Positions 50,001-60,150 of a stretch of DNA of 64,000 nt are shown in pieces. The stretch's first letter is position 1, and every line of letters starts with the position of its first letter. The stretch spans positions 310,001 through 374,000 of the forward strand of contig JAGQDJ010000014.1 of the NCBI GenBank assembly GCA_022885665.1, in the 5' to 3' direction. The DNA comes from Triops longicaudatus. Its lineage: Eukaryota > Arthropoda > Branchiopoda > Notostraca > Triopsidae. The notes beneath the pieces are model-generated. The model made no database searches and was not told the origin of the DNA. It saw only the letters and a list, made by a program, of their open reading frames with translations. A program made the translations under genes and the position numbers.

Positions 50001-50240
50001 CTTAACTCGAAATTCAACAGATCAATTAAATCTAAGTTTTATTCAATCCCGATCAGATTCAAAGAAAATCGTCCAGACGTGTGTAGGCTTTGGAAGGAAA
50101 CTAATGTCATTCAATACCGTAGGAAACACACACACCTTTTTCTGAATTTTGTCATTCAAAAATCTGGGTTCACTCCACGTTCGGATCATTTTCAACGCAC
50201 GGGACAAGTCCATCAAAGCAAGAAACTCCGTTTGCCCCAT
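32076..50240 (-). CDS. Pkn: Serine/threonine-protein kinase N (PRK/PKN)
   Basis: Exons from the 5' end: 50136-50240 (one possible first exon), 49476-49929, 47579-47688, 47287-47485, 46456-46613, 43964-44226, 43728-43873, 43529-43616, 42775-42940, 42499-42703, 41972-42423, 34148-34453, 33706-33873, 33463-33642, 33157-33308, 32719-32938, 32554-32661, 32333-32474 less one base (32333-32473), 32076-32219; 1254 residues. Order: three HR1 Rho-binding repeats (RREIRKELKIKEGAENFRKV; NIELKVKQGAENMIQQYSNG; RHHMRIEAAVVEGAKNVIRL), C2-like domain (KLEVRLMGCQDLLEDVPGRS to QGLLFAE), NINVATWGRL, a Pro/Ser-rich linker (RPAPPPPPR), then the kinase: GRGHFGKV, AIKALKK, YRDLKLDN, DFG, activation loop TFCGTPE, turn motif ILTPP, C terminus FTYMADWC. 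Rho/Rac effector activated by PDK1, acting on cytoskeleton and morphogenesis. Exon 34148-34453 has a weak acceptor but fits in frame. Confidence 0.93.
34881..35149. other. PKN intron segment downstream of the nested 355-residue ORF
   Basis: AT-rich intron sequence with no exon signal. I see no AATAAA on the minus strand close behind the stop of the nested ORF, unlike the nested ORF at 44420. Confidence 0.35.
35150..36217 (-). CDS. Nested intronless ORF, 355 residues, unknown function, with DSGIHS degron
   Basis: Uninterrupted frame on the same strand as PKN, inside its 7.5-kb intron between exons 41972-42423 and 34148-34453. The protein is basic and Ser-rich with little predicted fold. Visible elements: DSGIHS at 171-176, a second SSDSGIED at 218-224, a class II SH3 ligand PTRPPR at about 299-303 and basic KSKKREK near 322. 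The most fold-like part is REEIPPSLVQSLVNQFDQRL (270-289). The length, protein-like composition and absence of stops over 1068 bases in AT-rich DNA argue that it is coding. It may be an independent nested gene or an alternative exon of PKN; its end does not carry a phase-compatible donor for the next PKN exons (phase 0). I do not recognise the family. Confidence 0.65.
   Translation of the reverse strand: MPCAKEKRDKFNLKPKESHSWVRIPSGQNFDSSSKSDKGGKSIFPSLRLTSLMSRVENKDDRHGTRPVMRQYLFPGPSIEHETWNATNTIKKRQISLRKRRSITSKAIKAVPDIKDNSRKGWYVVPNPGIALSVIQQKAKAVEPVTPPARKHRACIQVNLSITSERKTSQDSGIHSCGSNSDTECPSGSASPEAARAPYWRTTLTCPVVVNKSGSLSSDSGIEDQVFYNLGSRTKKRGVATKGSTIRREQAFRERNRLSYVRNRDLRLLREEIPPSLVQSLVNQFDQRLNIRDEEETPPTRPPRKARSRGPSPDGRGSCWLKSKKREKSAASKTLPISLNKPKQRVNFVLDSPQG
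36218..40140. other. PKN intron, no exons seen
   Basis: AT-rich intron sequence. Open frames at 36883, 37533 and 38634 have no domain content or usable splice context. A run of about 25 T residues lies at 40029-40053, possibly the A-tail of a minus-strand retroelement. Confidence 0.4.
40141..40306. mobile_element. Short pogo/Tc-like MITE in a PKN intron
   Basis: A 166-base segment starts CAATAGAATCTCATTATAAT and ends, read from the other strand, CAGTAGAATCTTGTCAACGA; about 14 of the first 19 positions pair. TA precedes the left end; the right flank reads AA, so one target copy has decayed. Internally GGGACC and GGTCCC also pair. It has no coding capacity. Confidence 0.6.
40834..41166. mobile_element. 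Non-autonomous hAT element in a PKN intron
   Basis: A 333-base element with hAT-type termini: left CAGGGTCGGCAACTG, right (other strand) CAGTGGTCGACAACTT. It is flanked by an 8-base target duplication, GCCTATAG at 40826-40833 and ACCTATAG at 41167-41174 (7 of 8 identical). The GC-rich inner part (GCGGGCC, CGGGCCATTAAAAGCC) is typical of hAT MITEs. No transposase. Confidence 0.8.
44361..44366 (-). terminator. Polyadenylation signal of the nested 528-residue ORF
   Basis: AATAAA on the minus strand (TTTATT on plus) lies about 55 bases after the stop codon at 44420, inside a PKN intron. This is the spacing expected of a short 3' UTR and favours an independent transcript or an alternative terminal exon. 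Confidence 0.55.
44420..46006 (-). CDS. Nested intronless ORF, 528 residues, unknown function
   Basis: A 1587-base open frame on the PKN strand, in the intron between the third-HR1 exon 46456-46613 and exon 43964-44226. It is clearly richer in G+C than the surrounding intron. The N-terminal half is Ser/Gly/Arg-rich (ASYSSGYGSEGARLAATF). A charged helix-forming stretch follows (LLKEQKDKLNARRNAERGRD), then an acidic Ser run (ASESETESTDSFQDSSDDS), a probable coiled segment (LSTRELLEALEKAKISHEDE), a QRMLEFRKQQWRALR helix and a terminal CACAHC cluster. No signal peptide or membrane segment. It has its own AATAAA. The frame upstream of the Met stays open to about 46048 and could carry an acceptor in phase with PKN, so an alternative PKN 3' exon cannot be excluded. 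Family not recognised. Confidence 0.68.
   Translation of the reverse strand: MSYQGRSSPPQGFSVNASWTLPRAKHFVESEGEGLDLRWEYSWKSNPELSPKFPDRRFGSVAPPTNVKRGEVPTQVLTFRVGFSSPAVPIVQKVRPVASYSSGYGSEGARLAATFTVTPGPVGSGEESVWEPGKRCTQPYSRRCRSTCSIVLDARDVGDKGQRVEASRGETKGFVGGERRVSCSSDTCTSWASHALPDSQLLKEQKDKLNARRNAERGRDREAKDKQYVQDWVGSQLLEPATRQRRSRKKRDASRPRTVHIDVYCTASESETESTDSFQDSSDDSRSTLTETVDCYVRRTRKGHRAASLPLGLRQPEQVTGLQHALHDGRAASRTDASLEAKSKPKPVLSYKLSTRELLEALEKAKISHEDEASSAIDEDELFADDATVSSLQWRASEFEESSSSMSSIPDPDTTAARQRMLEFRKQQWRALRSHNSDQVLVQASPAHGLSRHTSLRYPSASVPNYPTMTAEPPLTIQTLDRKRISSCDTKNSLLRSLTGKEKLGRHVGPSKNSLCACAHCRNAKGTV
46620..47286. other. PKN intron between second and third HR1 exons
   Basis: Plain AT-rich intron sequence; nothing recognised. 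Confidence 0.5.
48013..48087. repeat. Near-perfect long palindrome in a PKN intron
   Basis: The left arm AATGTGAGAAGCGAGGAAAG, continuing TAATATT and an A run, pairs with the right arm (T run, ATATTACTTTCCCCGCTTCT, CACATT). There is one mismatch in about 26 bases outside the A/T core and almost no loop. It would extrude or fold as a hairpin of more than 30 pairs. No target duplication was found. Confidence 0.8.
50136..50240 (-). CDS. Possible proximal first exon of PKN (short N terminus)
   Basis: ATG at 50240, then MGQTEFLALMDLSRALKMIR and PRFLNDKIQKK, then a donor GTGTGT in phase 0. This matches the phase-0 start of the HR1a exon (49929), 206 bases downstream. PKN proteins usually begin about 20-40 residues before the first HR1 repeat, which this exon provides. 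No acceptor is needed because it starts with Met. The donor is only fair. Confidence 0.5.
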
Positions 50241-53200
50241 TATATTTTATTTTCTCTCTCAGCTTTCCGCTTTCACAAGAAAATTGCGCACAAGATTCAC
50301 GAAGTTGCCAACCATTTTTTTTCGTTTGTATAGAAACTTCCACGGCAAAGGAACTTTTTCTTCACGAATTCACATAACTAACCCAGTCGCACACCAGTCG
50401 TAACACCAGTACCAAACTACCATCTCAGACTGACTGGCTACATCCTTTTTTCTACACTTGACCGAAATCCAGTTAGTGAACCGATGTGATCCTCTACTTC
50501 TCTCCTTCCCTCCTGTTCGCCCTCCTTTCTCACTCCTTCCGCATCTTACTCTACCCACTTTTTAATACATAACCCGTTCGCTGCATATTTTCTGTGCAGC
50601 ACAAACTTGATTCTGTCAATACTTGGGTCTTTCAGAAAGTAAGTCCGTTTCGGCATACCAACGTGCCAAAGAACTATTACGAAATTCCAATTCCTAATGC
50701 CTTTTTATGGGTTCACTAAAACACACTTATTCGTAAGAACATTTCACGAAAATTAGGACAAGCTCCTTATCACCAGAACCTTTAATGCAACTTATTTTGA
50801 CAAGATTTGACCAATGATTTGACCAAAGGTGCCGCCAAATGATTTGACCAGTCCTGCACGACGCCTATTTATTTTCTGGGTCTTCGGAATCCAGAAGAAT
50901 ATTCAATTAATTAATTCAGGTTCACTATTTTTTCTCCTTTATTTCGATAAAAAGGATTTACATCCTACATACTTAAAAGAGGGGACATGTCCGTAAAGCC
51001 CATGGGCTACTGTGGTCGAACCTTAGATTACGAATGTCATGGAAACACTTAAGGAAATACTGCAGACTCCTATAGCTGTACACTGTTTATAGGTTACCGG
51101 TTTCGCCACATAAGTTTACATCGCAAAGTTAAAGATACAATTTTACGAAAAAAAGCGTCTTATCCTATACTTTAACAGGAGTTTCTCGAGTGTCGAGCCC
51201 ATCGACTTAAGCGACGTACAATGCCTTACTGTTACAATTAACTTACAAATTCTTGTTGCTTTAGCCTAAATAGATTATAACAAATTTTGACAATTCTGTT
51301 CTTTCGAAGGTAAAGAAAAAGAAAATATGTATCTGTTTCACTATAATCCTAAGTGAGCAACGAGCTCACGTAACAGACACAGAGAAAAAGAAAGAAAAGG
51401 ATGTACACGCAGTAATCGTGAAGTACTGCATGAATACTTAAGACTGACTTCGTGTTCTTCGCAAGGTTTTCAGCACGCTAACCCATTTGCGTGTGCGCGT
51501 AAACGTAGTAGCAATAGTTGGTAAAATTAGTAATTGCAGATTACCTAATAGCCTTGGAAATTAGTGTGACTATCAAAATGAGCAATATTCCGACAAAGTT
51601 ACTCTTAACTTCACACTTCTAATTGAATCGTAATGAATACTGTTCCCCCTTTGTACTTCAACATAAACCTTAGTTGCACTACTTTTGGAAGGCAAATATA
51701 TGACTTATTATTCGAAAGTTTTACAGTTCAGAAAGATACTAAAATAATAAACATTATTTCAAACTTTTTAGCGTCAAATTGAAACAATTACAACACAAAC
51801 AAAAAAGAAGACATTTTCTGCGACAAATTAGGTAACTGAATGTTCATTTTTAAAACCATTTCTTTCAACCCTAATATTTTTTTTTTCGTTGGCTATTCCA
51901 GTAGTTATGTGCTCCCAAATTTGTTTTAGTGTTCGGGTCCTTACGAGAGACTTCGTTAACTAGCTCGTCACACACGGCACAAATCGACCGGCACACTCCC
52001 TCACCAATAAATCGCAAGCCACAGGTGGTCAACTTACTGCAAGGTGTGAAGTTCTACATTATTCTAATATTTTTACAAAAAATTGCATAATATGGTCTGT
52101 AAGTTTCAGATCAGAAAATATAAACAGAACAATATAATTTTGAATAAAAGTTTATAAATAAAACTTGCCCGTCAAGAAATTTGAGCAAAACTAATTGACT
52201 GACTACTTTCTCTTTCCACCTTGCCTAAATCCGAAGGAAGGTTGATGTGGAGGCGTCAAGTTTTTCGCTGCAAGCCACCATACATTCATTAGCATAAAAT
52301 GAGCCTTGAAATAGGGAAGGACCCATGTACTGCCTTCTACAATTAGGAAAGCGAAGATGCACCTAGAACGTACCGTGCGGTACAGCTTATGCAAATTAAC
52401 CTTTTGCTTTTCTTTTGGCCTCGCTTTAAGAAAATACATCGACTAGGTGCACAGCATTGAGGTCACCCAGCTTAATCTTTCCTTTCAAAACTCCGACCTA
52501 CAAAAAGACGATCATCTTAACTGTTTCTTCGCTGGTACCGTTTCCTCATATTTTCGGTCTTTTTCGTTGCGTCAAATTTTCACCTGGCTTCATTTGCAAC
52601 TTTCCAACGAAAAACCCCAAAGAAACGGCACTGTAAATTCAAGATCCATTTTGGAAACAAAAGCTCTTTCTAAACGTGTGAAGGAATCAGAAGTCGTGTT
52701 TCGCGCATTAAAAGGTGTGGCTTTCTAATAAATTCGTCCCCTTTCTCCCCATCACAAAGAATGGGAAAAATCATCTAGTTTCTCTCTTTCTCTGTTCCCA
52801 TAAAAGTATTTTTTTTTTCGTACTAGATAAACGTTGTTATTACAAATTCCATTTCTATATACACACTCGGAATAGACGACATACGATACATGACAAAGTG
52901 TCTATTTACTTGAAACAAATTTGAAGCTTGACGACTTTTCTTTCACAGCTTACCTCGCAAGATCGCAAGTCTACATGTTTTCCATACGTCACTTTCAAGG
53001 TCTTGCACCCTTCTAAGACGATTGGTAGATATACAGTATCTTGTCTTTTGAATAGAAAATGTTTCCCAGAACTTGAGAAAATATGAGTCATACTGACCCA
53101 AATTGATTTTTAAAGATAACCTGGTCTTCGAGTTCAACCAAGGCCCCTAAACATGAAAAAGCCGCCAGAAAGACGGATGCTCTTGATACTGAATGTAGAC

Positions 53201-53902
53201 CTATAATACCTGCGCAAAACTGCAAAATTCATGTTTTGCTCGCCTTTGGCAGATTGACGATCTATAAACCTTCGTGAATAAGTTACATTACATATGAAAA
53301 TCTGTTTCACAGAAACCGAATTTGGAGGATTATCAAATCAGAAGTTGAAAAACTGTCACCTTTAAATAATGTAAGAACCAAAATAATGCTTCCATCCCTT
53401 CCTATGCACGAGGAGTCTAATCTTACTTTAAAAACACGCAAACGTAATTTTATCTACACTTTCAATCTATTTCAAAATAGGCAGTAAAAGACAATTGCCA
53501 ACTATCTGCTGATCACAGCATTTTGGAAAAAAGACAACCCTTCCAAAATGTCGCCTGCAACTTCAGTCTAATTTTATCGTTCCTTATGACCAACTGTCTA
53601 AAACGATCTACTGTATGAGCCTTCCTATAATCATGACAGAAAAGTCAGAAACTTGGCTTGGTAGTCTCATTGCGCTCGTTTCGTACCTTTGTACTATTTT
53701 CTGTATAGTATAACGTCTTCGGGTTTTGGTTCCTCTTCGCTCATAAAAATCTACGATAATTCTCAAAAGAACCGCTCTGTTCGTCATCTTCATCTTGGGG
53801 AGATCAAGCGACCAAAGGGTGTGTTCCTTCCTTTTGTGTGCTCTTCGAGCAAAACCGCACCATAAATCAAAGGTCAGCTACATTTCATTATAGGAAACTC
53901 AC
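50241..53902. other. PKN 5' region or intron, no exons seen
   Basis: If the distal exons belong to PKN this is an intron; otherwise it is the promoter region of the short form. Open frames at 52203, 52447 and 52906 have no recognisable content. Confidence 0.4.
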
Positions 53903-54008
53903 CAGAAACATGAGGGATCCTAGCTTTGAAGACTTCTCGGGTGACAGAGACATAAAAACGTCATCTTCCTCCCAATCTTCATAGTCTCGATGGGCCAAAC
54001 CCAAACCT
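53903..54008 (-). CDS. Candidate upstream PKN exon (acidic)
   Basis: This 106-base segment has acceptor TGTGCTAG and a strong donor GTGAGT. It encodes GLGLAHRDYEDWEEDDVFMS and LSPEKSSKLGSLMFL. It enters in phase 2 and leaves in phase 0, which fits the HR1a exon at 49929 and the exon at 55961-56205. The acidic Trp-containing patch followed by SPEK looks like a regulatory segment. It may belong to PKN or to an unrelated minus-strand gene. Confidence 0.5.
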
Positions 54009-55960
54009 CTAGCACACAAAAACATTACCGCACTTTATATCTTTGACTGTTTTTATTCCAAATTTGCCGCCGTTTCTGTAATCTTTTTTACTAGTAAATT
54101 TTTTCTGGGGTTTCACTAACTTTTTCCTGTAATCCAATAGGTCAAGAAAAAGTTCTGTTCCGTAATTTATGCACCAACGTAGATAAATAGTAGAACCTTA
54201 AATCCACTCCGCACTTATTAGAACTTAAAAAAAAAAAAAAAATATCTGGAAGACCTGACTTTGCCATACAAATTTCACTAAATTTGCAGTTATTTACAAT
54301 TTTACACAAAATATCGCACTGAAATCGGTTATCACAGCATCTTTGGCTCTTGGGAATGACGTCAAGAAACCTACTAAGTGTTTTTATCGGCTAACACAAC
54401 TTGTTCCCTTTGATGGTGAGACAACAAGAAGAGGAAGAGGAGTCAAAGGACCGAACGGAAAGGCAGAAGAAGAAGGTAGAGACGAAGGAAAAGAGAAAAG
54501 ATGCTGCTTCCCAATTGTATGTGTGAAATGTTACTCTTTCTAGGTCTCCGTGAAGCCACAAGGCAAAATAACAAGAGATTAACCACTAACAGCAGAATCC
54601 GTGATGACTTTATACCTTCCAGGGACTTCTTACCCTCCTTTTCCGACCCTCACATGCTTTTTAGTTTCACACATGGGCCCGGCATCTAGTCACGGATACC
54701 AAGGTGCGCTCCCACTTGCAGAAAACATTCCTTTAACCATAGTACCGTGCAATTGGGTAAGTTTTGTTTGCCACAATTGCTTTATTTAAACTGCGCGGTG
54801 TAAGAAAGATTGCTGCCACTAATACACAGTGTACTGACAACTATTTCCCTTGTGCGAAATACGCTCATTTCCCACAAATGTTACTCAATATCACTGTGCT
54901 CAAAAATCTAAGTCCAATTTTACCGTAAAAACTGTCCAGTTAACGTTAGTGAAGGCTGTTGTTCCACAGCACGAACACTGCTTTTCCATGGACCAATGGT
55001 AGTATCGTCTTCACCATCAACAACAAAATCTACCGGTGGGTGTTGCTCTTTTACCTATGGTATCTCTTTAACTTCATGCGAATCAGTTGAGCAGAACTGT
55101 CACTCGATTATCAGTTTAATACCACCTTTCGATAATTATCTAACAATTTCGTGACTAGGTCATATTCGTGTTACCCCAGTGCAGCACAGCGCCCTTTGCC
55201 GTCACCAAACGATATATTACCACGGGAAAAGGGAAAAAACATAAAACTAGAGAAACTTGCCTATACTAGGTACGCCCAAAAAGCGCTTTCTTTTCGTGCT
55301 GCATAGCTGTGTTCATTGCGTGTGTCAGAGTTCACACCACACTATGCACGGTTTAACTCGACTTTTTAAAAAAAAACTCGGCTATTTTTAAAAAAAATTT
55401 CGGCATATTTGCGTTGTTAACATGTGTTATGCTTTCTTTCTAACGCTCCTGGAAGGCCAAACGATGTTAGCATGATTTCAGACGTTTTATGTTATAGTAT
55501 TAGGCCTATATACCTTGATTTTATGGGAACAAATTAGGGTGCGATTCCTATTTTGTTACGTAATACAGTCTCGAATGTCAATAGTATTTCCATTATGGAA
55601 ACACGACAAAATCACATTGGCATTTTTTTTTTTGTATTGACCGGGGCGCTCCGGTATGTGCTTCTAAATGACAGTAGAGAATTACAATCCCGGTCTATTG
55701 CAATCGCACTTGAAGTGATTTTTTTACACCGTTATTCGTTGAACTAGAATGAGCTGACACCTCCAGTTCTGGGTAAATAAGGATACTTGTGAAAATTTTT
55801 ATTCAATTTATGCATAAAGTCTGAATTGACGAAAATATTTCCTAGACATTCAGCATAAAACATATTATAGAAGTATTTTAGATTTTCTATCTACCGGGGT
55901 GAAAATTTCCTCCCCCGAGGAGAACAGAATTAATTCGTTGTTTGAAAGTAGCAATCTTAC

Positions 55961-56205
55961 AAAAGACTGCGCTCAATGAAAAAGGCCTCTTCAGAAGATT
56001 CTCCCTGATCCTTCCAGTCATGAATATCAGGAATAGGGCTAACTACATATTCGACCTGATAGTATCGCTCGGCGGGGTAACCATTGACAGCGCGATGCAT
56101 AGAAGAATATTTGAATAAGAAATGTAATGTAACTTCCGGGTGGGCCTTGTATAACCTTAGGCTATTTAATGCGCTCTGACAGCCGCAGATTATGCAACGT
56201 AGCAT
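55961..56205 (-). CDS. Candidate distal first exon of a long PKN form
   Basis: ATG at 56205 opens MLRCIICGCQSALNSLRLYK, later PAERYYQVEYVVSPIPDIHD and GESSEEAFFIERS, then a strong donor GTAAGA. It ends in phase 2, matching the exon at 53903-54008. Joined to the rest it would give a PKN of about 1336 residues. Protein-like composition supports coding; membership in PKN is inferred from strand, order and phase only. Confidence 0.42.
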
Positions 56206-59200
56206 TCAAAACGAAAACCTACAGCAGAAACCCTTTAATTGGCATGTAAATGGCCAGACTTTACACCGGAAGAGACGGTGAGCTGTAGATTAGATTCGAA
56301 AACACATTCCAGATGTCCCGTCCCGTCCCGTCCCGTGTAAATCAATAAGCTTAAACACACGAAAGAGGAAATATATTTTTAAAAAATATTAAAAACTACA
56401 AGGGCGATGCTTGCTTTGGCCGAAAAAGTTTACAAAAATAAGGATGATTTAAGCGAACTGGATCCAAGAATTTTTACTATAACTCACAATTTCGCTCAAA
56501 TGTTAAAAAGTACGATTTCCTAAACGCCCAGAATTTACTATTCTAAAGAACTCGACACTTCAAAGTCCGCGAGTTTTGGTACTTTTTCGTTAAAAAAAGA
56601 ATGAATAAGGGTAATTTGGCTAATGTGGTTAATCAGGAACGATTGAGGATACATAATGTAAACAGCAAAAAAAAAAAAACAGGAGCTTTCTGACGATAAG
56701 TAAGAATGTGGGAAAGATAAGCACCAGATTTCTTATTTTAGACAAGCCCCAAGCACGCCAACGCGCTATGCTAGAGAAATTTTACATCTCATTTCTCTCA
56801 AAAATTGAGACAAAATAATCTAGAACTCGAATTCCAGCAACACCATGGCCAATCATTAGGTATCTGCCAGGTTCTATTATGGTCCTGACGTCAGTGGATC
56901 TTCTAATACATAATAACTGGTGTGTAGAATATGGTTTTAGTGCTTACCATTATAAAAAAAGACTGAGCAAGAAAAAGCAACACAAAATGACCTAATGAGT
57001 GCTTGTTTTTATATTAAAATGTTAATTATTTACCGATGCTATGTTTTCTAACCAAAATTCCTTTTCAGAATATGGGTCACACTAATTACATTTTGTCTTT
57101 CTACTACATAACACAATAGAGAATTTGTGCGTCAGAAGCCTTGTTAGTCCTTTATGGATTCTCCTCGTCATTCTTACGTAGCTTTTGCGATGCTTATGAG
57201 CCTTATATAAAAGGAAAAAAATTACAAAAGAGCACCTGAGGTACAATGACATCAACATGCGATCCTCGCGCGGTTAGTGTAAAAGTTACCGATCTCCAAG
57301 CCTCGATTTTACGGTCCAAAAGGGGAAAACAGGTATACTCAATTTTCTGCAGTTCGTCCCAATATATGACGGCATTTCAGCATATCCCTCTTAGTCATTC
57401 CTTGAGGCCGTATGACAACGAATATTACAAGCCAAGAAAGTGTCAAAACGTAATCATATCGTCTCGCACTTAACGATAAAATAATCTCAATATCCAAATT
57501 AGTTTTTCACACATAAAATCACATCAGCTTTTCAAATTAAGTGTGGCGCTGTCATTTACTTGTACTTTAACATACTTTCATTTCAAACGCATGCTTTTGT
57601 TCTTGTTCTCTTTCCCCTTTATTTCCCTTTCTTGTCGCTGCGTTCATAGACAACAAAGATAACCAAACGGGTGTAGTAGCTTGTGAAAAACCCTTCACAC
57701 AGCTGAAGTCAGCGAAAAGGAGAGGAAATAGTATCTATTTAACATTTGGGGTTTTCACGATCTATGTCCATTTTTCCCAGAAATTTGACAAGGGAAGTAC
57801 AGTCAATTGCATCGTCTTCGACGTATGACGAAGGAACTCGGGCACAAAGGACGTGGAAATTCGAAAAAAAAAACGATAGGTAGAAGCTGGAGAAAACCAG
57901 ACGAGAAACGTTAAACGGAGACAAAGCTTAGGTCTTAATGTAATTTTCTTCTTATTTTCCAATTTTCGGTGTAGAAAAGGGCTCAACAGCCAAACTGATG
58001 ATATCACACATATGGAATGTCCTCTACTTAATTTACAAGTCAACAAGTCTCTTCTAATCCACTGAAAAAATGTTCCCTCTTAAAATAAAAAGTATGAATT
58101 AGGCTACTTTTTGCCTTTAACTTTTACTACATATCTGTAACAGCATACTTAAACTTAACTCTTTATCGCTTTAATTACCCGGCTTTAGTTTTGCGGCATC
58201 CTTTTGTGATAATCACAATCAACCGGAAGTGTACTCGACCCTAAATTACGCACGCAACTTTGTGCAGCGAAACACCCCACTTTGCCTGAATAAATCCACT
58301 TAATCAACGAATGACAAGCTACTGTCTCCTTTTGCATAACAAAAACATTTCTCGCAATTGAACTTGAACATTCCTTGCGCCCTTTGGACTGGTTTTGCAG
58401 CTTCCTTTTATGGAAACGGGCTATCTTCGTATCTTTTTCATTCATTATTCCTTTATTTCCTTCTTTTATTATTCAACAGCGACGATAAGCTTATCAATTC
58501 ACTACAAGGATCTCAAGCCAACGCAAAGTTTTGAGTGTCCGGATTTGCTGTGCTATTCTTTAGCCAAGTCCGGCCCTACCAAGGTCAAGAAGCACAACTC
58601 CGGCCCTTGATTCACAACACATGACGAAAATACGAGAAACGGGTGGTTCAAATTTCGTTCGTAATTCAGTCATTAATAGGAATAAGAATTTCCGTGAGAT
58701 ATTACCACATCTTCGCAGACAGTAAATAAATTATTGGAATATTTTTTTTAAAAAGGAATTAAATCTTTCGTTACCATGACGTTTTAGGCTTGATAAGCGA
58801 GGGAAAATCCGTAATCAAGTTGTTTTATTGTTTGTGAACACTTGCCAAAGTCCGTGATTTTGTTTTATTCCTATGTCACGCAAAACGTTAATTGTGTTTT
58901 TCAACTTCCTGATTACGCGTTGACTTTTCACTACAATCCGTACCTGTAGGAGGGTAAAAATAATTTAGAAACAATAACGCAAAAGGGCATAACATATGAA
59001 TGGCGAAGGCCAATGAATGGAAGAGATTTGAAAAGGATGTGATGATGGAGAAACTTTTCTGGCTCGGTTTCAGGATAACAGGAAACGCTGGGGTGCAACA
59101 ACAAAAGAAAAAAAAAATGACTTGATCTACTGCAGCTCCAAAACTGCTCCGCATAAGGTATGTGGGTCGTTTAACTAATTAAGTATGACACCTACTAAGC

Positions 59201-60150
59201 CTTGCTAGTTTCTAGGTAATAAGAAAATTAAATATTTAGGAAGTCAGGTACTACGGAAGGACTTGTTGGTGCACTCCACTAAGTTATAATTTCAAGGTTT
59301 GGTGAAGAAGTTTAAAAAATAGAAGAATGCACATAAGGATCACGTAACTTACGTGTTATGCGAAGATATATTCATGCTTTGTAACACTCAGAACTATTTG
59401 TAAATGCACAAATTTGTATTAGTAAACTCCCCACACAAAACAACGGCATTCAACAGCCGCCATCTTAATAGGCGGTTATTCTACCCGAGCGAACCGCGAG
59501 TGCTTAGGCAGCGAACCAAAGATTAAGAGGAACGCGAACAAGTACAGCGCCAAATTTAAGTTAAACAACTTCAGGCGATTCGTTACACGTAGAAATGAAA
59601 TACACGAACTTAGATTATGCGAAGTACATACTTAGACCCACCAGCATATTAAATATAAAAATTCTGAGCTATTCTGAAAATAATTAGATTAAGAAAACGA
59701 TACTATCTCAAGTCGGATTTACCAGCATGACTTTCATCCTTGGGTTACTGAATTTTAGTTTGTACCTCGAACTGAAAAAACAGTCCACATAGGATAAGGA
59801 AAATACCGAAATTAATTAAGGGATTTAAACTGTATTAAGTCAAGAAATTTCAAAATACATCCACGTATGGCAAAAGGGTTCAAACCCTAAAAAGATTACC
59901 AGCATTCTTGGGTAGAAACAATGAACGGCCCCAGAATCACAGCATAAATTAGTGGCCACTGTACCTGATATAGCAGGTAAAGACAAACATGGCAATAAGA
60001 GTTGTCAGGCTTAATAATGTCTACAAACGTGCATATTGACTTCAGAAGAACTCTTCGGAACATTCATAGGTAAAAACAAAACATTTTTTGCAATTTGTCA
60101 TAGCTTTGGACAGGTTTTAAATATCTTATGAATATTACAATGTATGCAAC
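56206..60150. other. Long intergenic stretch between PKN and SLC44
   Basis: AT-rich with no supported gene. It has a short pentanucleotide repeat (CCCGT)4 at about 56316-56336. A plus-strand frame at 57246 (MTSTCDPRAVSVKVTDLQAS, then a possible donor at 57332) and a minus-strand frame at 59154 are too weak to call. Confidence 0.4.

Noticed and set aside
54343..54543. Arg/Glu/Lys-rich 66-residue plus-strand frame
   Set aside because: It comes from a purine-rich low-complexity run with no other coding signs.
56312..56336. Pentanucleotide repeat (CCCGT)4
   Set aside because: Short microsatellite, not remarkable by itself.
57246..57473. Plus-strand first exon (MTSTCDPRAVSVKVTDLQAS) with a possible donor at 57332
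   Set aside because: No following exon in phase and no recognisable family; too weak to list as a gene.
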